A stretch of 52,705 nt of DNA from Frankiales bacterium (GTDB taxonomy: Bacteria; Actinomycetota; Actinomycetes; JAFAQI01), in contig JAICXJ010000020.1 of the NCBI GenBank assembly GCA_025980465.1, positions 1-52,705 of the forward strand. The letters run 5' to 3'. A program made the translations under genes and the position numbers. Shown here in pieces: positions 48,225-52,705 of this stretch (the stretch's first letter is position 1; the number at the start of each line of letters is the position of its first letter). Below the pieces are notes generated by a model, which saw only the letters and a list, made by a program, of their open reading frames with translations, searched no databases and was not told the DNA's origin.

Positions 48225-49499
48225 ATGACCTCAGCCACTGCCAGCCGCGCCGCCACCAACCGCCGGAACACGTCGAGCACGTCGAGAGCGTCCCGCTCGC
48301 CGCTCGCCTCGTTGTTGGCGACGCTGGACCGCCCGCTGGCGTCCTACTACCTGGTGATCGGCACCACCATGCTGCTGATCGGGCTGGGCCTGATCATGGT
48401 GCTGTCGGCGTCGAGCGTGACGTCGTACGCCAGCAGTGGGTCGTCGTTCACCATCGCGACCCGGCAAGGGATCTGGGTGGCGATCGGCCTTCCCGCCCTG
48501 TGGGTGGGCTCCCGGCTTCCGGTGCGGGTCTATCGCTGGCTCGGCTACCCGATGCTCGCCGTCTCGATCGTGCTTCTCGTCGCGGTTCTGGTGCCGGGAA
48601 TCGGCCAGAACGTCTCCGGAGCGACCCGGTGGATCGCGCTGCCGGGCGGGTTACAGCTGCAGCCATCCGAGCCGGCCAAGCTGGCGCTCGTGCTGTGGGG
48701 CGCCGATCTGCTGGCGCGCAAGGAGCGGCTGCTCGAGTCGACCAAGCACCTGCTGATCCCGCTGGTGCCGATTGCGCTGCTGCTGGCGTTGCTGGTCATG
48801 GTCGAGCCCGACATGGGCACCACGATCGTGTTGATGACAGTCCTGCTCGCGTTGCTCTTCACCGCAGGTGCGCCGATGGCGGCGTTCGCCCGGCTGGGGA
48901 TCGGGCTCGGCGGCCTTGCCGGCCTGCTCGCCGTCGCCGAGCCCTACCGGCTCCAGCGGCTGACCGGGTTTCGCAACCCGTGCGCACAACAGCACGCGCT
49001 CGGGATCGGTTATCAGGCGTGCCAGGGGCTCTACGCGCTGTCCTCCGGCGGCTGGTTCGGTCTTGGCCTGGGCGCCAGCCGGGAGAAGTTCGGCTATCTG
49101 CCCAACCAGTACACCGACTACATCTTCGCGATCATCGGTGAGGAGCTCGGGCTGCTCGGGACCTTCGTGGTCCTGGGCCTGTTCGCGCTTCTCGGCTATG
49201 CCGGGATCCGCATCGCGCAACGCTGCCCCGACCGGTTCAGCCAGCTCGCAGCTGCCGGCGTCACCGCCTGGCTGCTGGGGCAGGCGCTGGTCAACATGGG
49301 TGCCGTCGTGGGATTGCTGCCGATCACCGGGATCCCGCTTCCGCTGGTGTCATTCGGAGGCTCGGCCCTCGTCCCGACGATGTTTGCGATCGGGATGTTG
49401 ATCTCGTTCGCGCGGCGGGAGCCCGAGACCGCCCGGGCACTCGCGGCGCGCCGGGCCGCTCGGGGCAGCTGGTTGCCGCGGCTCGCCTGGACCCGGTGA
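48225..49499 (+). CDS. ftsW: Septal peptidoglycan polymerase FtsW (SEDS)
   Basis: 424 residues, about ten membrane helices. SGATRWIALPGGLQLQPSEPAK carries the SEDS glycosyltransferase motif, then VEPDMGTTIVL, KFGYLPNQYTDYIFAIIGEELGL and GIPLPLVSFGGSALV. It polymerises lipid II at the septum with FtsI. A basic Ser/Arg/Thr tail precedes the first helix. ATG 48225 is 10 bp after murD. Confidence 0.95.
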   Translation: MTSATASRAATNRRNTSSTSRASRSPLASLLATLDRPLASYYLVIGTTMLLIGLGLIMVLSASSVTSYASSGSSFTIATRQGIWVAIGLPALWVGSRLPVRVYRWLGYPMLAVSIVLLVAVLVPGIGQNVSGATRWIALPGGLQLQPSEPAKLALVLWGADLLARKERLLESTKHLLIPLVPIALLLALLVMVEPDMGTTIVLMTVLLALLFTAGAPMAAFARLGIGLGGLAGLLAVAEPYRLQRLTGFRNPCAQQHALGIGYQACQGLYALSSGGWFGLGLGASREKFGYLPNQYTDYIFAIIGEELGLLGTFVVLGLFALLGYAGIRIAQRCPDRFSQLAAAGVTAWLLGQALVNMGAVVGLLPITGIPLPLVSFGGSALVPTMFAIGMLISFARREPETARALAARRAARGSWLPRLAWTR

Positions 49500-49551
49500 G
49501 TGCGTCGGGCCGGTCGGCGAGGGAGGACTGGGCCGCGAGAGAAGAGTCGAG

Positions 49552-50640
49552 ATGAAGGTGCTGCTGGCGGGCGGCGGAAGCGCCGGACACGTGTCGCCGC
49601 TGCTTGCCCTCGCCGACCGGCTGGTTGCCGACGACCCCGCCACCGAGATCCTCGCGCTGGGCACCGCCGCCGGGATCGAGGCGCGGCTGGTACCGGAGCG
49701 CGGCTACCGGCTCACCGAGATCCCGCGGGTGCCGTTGCCCCGACGACTCTCGCCCAGCGCGGCGCGGCTGCCCCGCGACCTCTCGGCGGCGATCCGGGCC
49801 GCCACGGCTGCAATCGCGGATCTCGGCGCAGAGGTGGTCGTCGGCTTCGGCGGCTACGTCTCGGCCCCGGCGTACCTTGCGGCTCGACGGGCGGGGGTGC
49901 CGATCGTCGTTCACGAGCAGAACAGCCGACCCGGCTTCGCCAATCGACTCGGTGCCCGGCTGACGCCATGGGTGGCGGTCAGCTTTCCCGGCACCCCGCT
50001 GCGCGGCGCGATCCGGACCGGTCTGCCGTTGCGCCCGGAGATCACCGGGCTCGATCGGACCGCCGCGCGACCTGAGGCGCTGGCGGCTTTCGGGCTGGAC
50101 CCGCTGACCACGCTGTTGGTGTTCGGCGGTTCGCTCGGCGCGCAGCGCCTGAATACCGTGGTACCGGAGGTCGCCGGCGAGCTTGCCGATCGCGGGGTTC
50201 AGGTGCTTCACGTCTGCGGCGCCGGTAAGGCGGTCGACCTCACCCCCCGTCACACGGGAGGTCCCGGGTACGTCGTCGTGGAGTATGTCGACCGGATGGA
50301 ACTTGCCTACGCCGCGGCGGACATCGTCATCGGGCGAGCCGGTGCGAACACCGTCAGCGAGATCACTGCGCTCGGCCTGCCGGCGATCTTCGTGCCCCTG
50401 CCGATCGGCAACGGCGAGCAGCGACTGAACGTCGCGCCCGTCGTGGCGGCGGGCGGTGGCGTGCTGGTCGACGATGCGGACTTCACACCCGCCTGGCTTC
50501 GGGAGCACCTCTTCCCATTGCTCGATGACCCGCGGCGCCGTGCTGAAATGGGCCGGGCCGCGGCCGGGTTCGGTCGCCTCGACGCCGACAAGGAGTTGGC
50601 CGATCTGGTCATCCGCGCAGCTTCCCGGGCTCCGAAATGA
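49552..50640 (+). CDS. murG: UDP-GlcNAc:lipid I N-acetylglucosaminyltransferase
   Basis: 362 residues, GT28 family. LLAGGGSAGHVSPLLALADRL is the lipid I-binding GGxGGH-like loop, VVGFGGYVSAPAYLAA and VVHEQNSRPGFANRL follow, and VIGRAGANTVSEITALG is the UDP-GlcNAc site. It makes lipid II at the inner membrane face. A 52-bp gap with GAGAGAAGAG separates it from ftsW. Confidence 0.95.
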   Translation: MKVLLAGGGSAGHVSPLLALADRLVADDPATEILALGTAAGIEARLVPERGYRLTEIPRVPLPRRLSPSAARLPRDLSAAIRAATAAIADLGAEVVVGFGGYVSAPAYLAARRAGVPIVVHEQNSRPGFANRLGARLTPWVAVSFPGTPLRGAIRTGLPLRPEITGLDRTAARPEALAAFGLDPLTTLLVFGGSLGAQRLNTVVPEVAGELADRGVQVLHVCGAGKAVDLTPRHTGGPGYVVVEYVDRMELAYAAADIVIGRAGANTVSEITALGLPAIFVPLPIGNGEQRLNVAPVVAAGGGVLVDDADFTPAWLREHLFPLLDDPRRRAEMGRAAAGFGRLDADKELADLVIRAASRAPK

Positions 50641-50650
50641 GGGTCCCGAC

Positions 50651-52087
50651 ATGAGCCTGGTCCGGCGGCCGGCAGACATCCCCCCTGCGGATGCACTCGG
50701 CCGGGTTCACCTGATGGGTGTCGGCGGCGCCGGTATGAGCGGGCTCGCCCGGATCCTGCTGGCCCGCGGTCTCGCGGTCAGCGGTTGCGACGCCAAGGAC
50801 TCGGGCGCGCTGGCTGCGCTGCGCGCACTTGGCGCCGCGATCCACATCGGGCATGCGGCGGACCACATCGACGAGGCCGACACCGTCGTGGTGTCAAGCG
50901 CGATCCGGCCGACCAACGCCGAACTCGGATACGCCGAGAGCTCCGGCCGCCTGGTCCTCCCGCGAGCGGCCGCGCTCTCTTCGGTGATGGCCGACCGGAT
51001 CGGACTGGCGATCGCGGGGACGCACGGCAAGACCACGACAACATCGATGCTCACCGTCGCGATGCACGCCTGCGGGCGTGACCCGAGCTACGCGATCGGC
51101 GGCGACCTCAACGAGCCCGGATCGAATGCGCATCACGGCACCGGCGATTACTTCGTCGCCGAGGCTGACGAAAGTGACGGGTCGTTCTTGTTGCTCGCGC
51201 CCCATGGGGCGGTCATCACGAACGTCGAGCCGGATCACCTCGACAACTACGGCGAGCCAGACGCGGTCCAGGACGCCTTCCGATCCTTTCTCGACCGCAT
51301 CGATGCGGGCGGCCCGTTGCTGCTCGGGGCCGACGATGCCGGATCGCAGGCGCTGGTCGAGCCGGCGCGGGAGTGCGGTCTCGCGGTGCAGACGTTCGGC
51401 TGCTCCGCGGGGGCGGACGTGCGCATCGAGGACCTCCACCTGGGTCCCGGCGGGTCGAGTTTCGATCTGGTCGCCGGCGGCCGGCGGCTCGGCCGCGTCG
51501 AGTTGTCGGTCCCGGCCGAGTACAACGCTGTCAACGCTGCCGGCGCGGTCGGGCTCGGACTCGCTATCGGGCTGCCATTCGCCGACATGGCCCGCGGCCT
51601 GGCGAGCTTCTCGGGCGCTCGCCGGCGGTTCGAGCTGAAAGGGATCGCGGCCGGGGTAAGGGTCTTCGACGACTACGCGCACCACCCGACCGAGGTCGGT
51701 TCCGCGGCGTTGGTTGCGGCTCGCGGCGTTGCCGGCGACGGTCGCGTGATCGCGGTGTTCCAGCCCCACCTCTACAGCCGGACCGAACGGTTCGCGGCCG
51801 ACTTCGGCGCCGCGCTCGGCGCTGCTGACCTGGTGGTCGTGATGGAGGTCTACGCGGCTCGGGAGGATCCACTGCCGGGGGTGACCGGCGCGCTGATCGC
51901 CGCCGCCGTACCGCTACCTGCTGGTCAGGTCCACTTCGAGCCGTCCTGGTCGGCGGTGCCGCCACTGGTCGCCGGGCTGGCCCGCCCGGGCGACGTCGTG
52001 GTGACAATCGGGGCCGGCGACGTGACGATGATCGGGCCGGCGGTGCTGGACGAGTTGTCGCGCCCGACCGAGCTCGCCGGAGGCTGA
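50651..52087 (+). CDS. murC: UDP-MurNAc:L-alanine ligase
   Basis: 478 residues. VHLMGVGGAGMSGLARILLARG is the UDP-MurNAc fold, AGTHGKTTTTSMLT the P-loop, with VAEADESDGSFL, NVEPDHLDNYG and DDYAHHPTEV following. It adds the first residue of the stem peptide. ATG 50651 lies 10 bp after murG. In relatives ftsQ comes next; here it does not. Confidence 0.96.
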   Translation: MSLVRRPADIPPADALGRVHLMGVGGAGMSGLARILLARGLAVSGCDAKDSGALAALRALGAAIHIGHAADHIDEADTVVVSSAIRPTNAELGYAESSGRLVLPRAAALSSVMADRIGLAIAGTHGKTTTTSMLTVAMHACGRDPSYAIGGDLNEPGSNAHHGTGDYFVAEADESDGSFLLLAPHGAVITNVEPDHLDNYGEPDAVQDAFRSFLDRIDAGGPLLLGADDAGSQALVEPARECGLAVQTFGCSAGADVRIEDLHLGPGGSSFDLVAGGRRLGRVELSVPAEYNAVNAAGAVGLGLAIGLPFADMARGLASFSGARRRFELKGIAAGVRVFDDYAHHPTEVGSAALVAARGVAGDGRVIAVFQPHLYSRTERFAADFGAALGAADLVVVMEVYAAREDPLPGVTGALIAAAVPLPAGQVHFEPSWSAVPPLVAGLARPGDVVVTIGAGDVTMIGPAVLDELSRPTELAGG

Positions 52088-52169
52088 ATTTCCTGGCTCT
52101 CGGGTTGAGATAGAGACTCAGAAAATCATGAACTTCTCGACCATCATGCGGGGATGACGAGAGCCGGCC

Positions 52170-52199
52170 TTGACCCGCTGTCCGCGCCGGGCCTAGTGT
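52170..52199 (+). promoter_or_regulatory. ftsZ promoter
   Basis: TTGACC (52170-52175) and TAGTGT (52194-52199) are 18 bp apart. Transcription from near 52206 would give a leader of about 225 nt holding the hairpin and the ribosome-binding site. Confidence 0.55.
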
Positions 52200-52340
52200 C
52201 CACGCTCCTTGAGGCGACAGATTCACAACTGTCTACCTGAGGGTGAGAGTTCCCGGCCGTGAGCCGGCAGCCAGACGATCTCGCGGGCGGGGAAGCCATG
52301 CGAGCAAGTCGCACCGGCCAGCGCGACCGGGAACTCGACG

Positions 52341-52387
52341 GCCGCATGTGTCGGCGACACCTTCCCCGGGTCGCCGGCACTTGCGGC
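52341..52387 (+). ncRNA. Stable hairpin with CUUCCCC loop in the ftsZ leader
   Basis: GTGTCGGCGAC (52348-52358) pairs with GTCGCCGGCAC (52370-52380), 11 bp with one G-U pair. After one T-T mismatch GCCGCA (52341-52346) pairs with TGCGGC (52382-52387). The loop is ACCTTCCCCGG. The CUUCC in the loop is complementary to the GGAGG of the ftsZ ribosome-binding site 30 nt downstream. Confidence 0.7.
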
Positions 52388-52430
52388 TCGCATCTGGCCC
52401 GGTAATTCCCCCTTGCAGGAGGCAACGCTC

Positions 52431-52705
52431 GTGGCAGCACCGCAGAACTACCTCGCCGTGATCAAGGTCGTCGGCATCGGGGGTGGGGGTGTCAACGCCG
52501 TCAACCGGATGATCGATGTCGGCCTCAAGGGGGTCGAGTTCATCGCCGTCAACACCGACGCCCAGGCACTCCTGATGAGCGATGCCGACGTCAAGCTCGA
52601 CGTCGGCCGCGACCTCACCCGCGGCCTCGGCGCCGGCGCCGATCCAACCATCGGACGGCAGGCGGCGGAGGACAACCACGAGGAGATCGAGGAGGTCCTC
52701 AAGGG
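52431..52705 (+). CDS. ftsZ: Cell division GTPase FtsZ (partial, 5' end)
   Basis: The first 91 codons; the gene continues beyond the window. Tubulin-like: [17 protein letters not shown] is the nucleotide-binding start, [11 protein letters not shown] and [18 protein letters not shown] follow. GTG 52431 is preceded by AGGAGG at 8 nt, one of the best ribosome-binding sites in the window. It has its own promoter and a structured leader. FtsZ forms the division ring that recruits the products of the genes upstream. Confidence 0.96.
   Translation, partial: MAAPQNYLAVIKVVGIGGGGVNAVNRMIDVGLKGVEFIAVNTDAQALLMSDADVKLDVGRDLTRGLGAGADPTIGRQAAEDNHEEIEEVLK

Larger units (their letters stand above)
52088..52430 (+). 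other. murC-ftsZ spacer without ftsQ
   Basis: These 343 bp hold no frame with FtsQ features (no transmembrane helix followed by a POTRA domain), and no frame runs long enough. The stretch contains a promoter (52170-52199), a long hairpin (52341-52387), a further inverted repeat ATGCGAGC/GCTCGCAT (52298-52305 with 52386-52393) and the ftsZ ribosome-binding site. Confidence 0.85.

Noticed and set aside
52088-52430. A degenerate ftsQ remnant
   Set aside because: No frame gives the transmembrane helix and POTRA-like pattern, and promoter and hairpin elements fill the stretch.

Overview
The window is high-G+C chromosomal DNA of an actinomycete (phylum Actinomycetota). Three things point there. 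Gene order follows the mycobacterial block from ftsZ through mraZ, metF, idsA2, the Rv2175c-type regulator, pknL and the class II DAHP synthase to plsC. GTG starts and ATGA/GTGA stop-start overlaps are frequent. Families typical of actinomycetes are present: DUF3040, SAV_6107 HEPN, class II DAHP synthase and heterodimeric CrtYc/CrtYd. MurE carries the DNPR motif expected for meso-diaminopimelate peptidoglycan. The genus cannot be named from the sequence alone. No rRNA, tRNA, CRISPR array, insertion sequence or prophage gene was seen, so this is core chromosome.

Left part (1-18.9 kb). A 78-bp tandem duplication carries a promoter for a gene that leaves the window on the left. Then come an esterase and a small membrane protein, plsC, glycerol kinase with a DUF1028 protein, a phosphofructokinase with the pyrophosphate-type residues, a class II DAHP synthase, a sigma-like/zinc anti-sigma fusion, threonine aldolase, and a second, type I DAHP synthase. 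The second DAHP synthase sits behind an attenuator whose leader peptide reads Cys-Trp-Phe-Phe-Ser-Tyr-Tyr. A cyclic-nucleotide-binding protein, an EamA transporter, endonuclease IV, a PASTA kinase, a LysM transglycosylase, a 2-hydroxyacid dehydrogenase and a Rieske membrane protein follow.

Middle part (18.9-38.3 kb). A TPP riboswitch controls thiO-thiS-thiG, and thiE lies divergently behind an Rv2175c-type regulator. A complete carotenoid set (GGPP synthase, crtB, crtI, crtYc, crtYd) is next, then metF. Next is a divergent region organised around a textbook LexA (SOS) box: to the right HEPN protein, methyltransferase and DNA polymerase IV; to the left a small unknown protein, a GNAT acetyltransferase and a CrtO/PYROXD2-like flavoprotein. 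DUF3040 and a MoxR-DUF58-transglutaminase operon close this part.

Right part (38.4-52.7 kb). This is the dcw division and cell-wall cluster: mraZ, rsmH, ftsL-like, ftsI, murE, murF, mraY, murD, ftsW, murG, murC and the first 91 codons of ftsZ. mraZ has a sigma-70-type promoter with a 10-bp-spaced TGG operator. Structured hairpins with a CUUCCCC loop precede both rsmH and ftsZ. The ftsQ gene normally found between murC and ftsZ is absent; a 343-bp leader takes its place.

Across the window many genes that do not follow another gene start 6-8 nt after a TANNNT hexamer and lack a ribosome-binding site, which suggests leaderless mRNAs are common in this organism.
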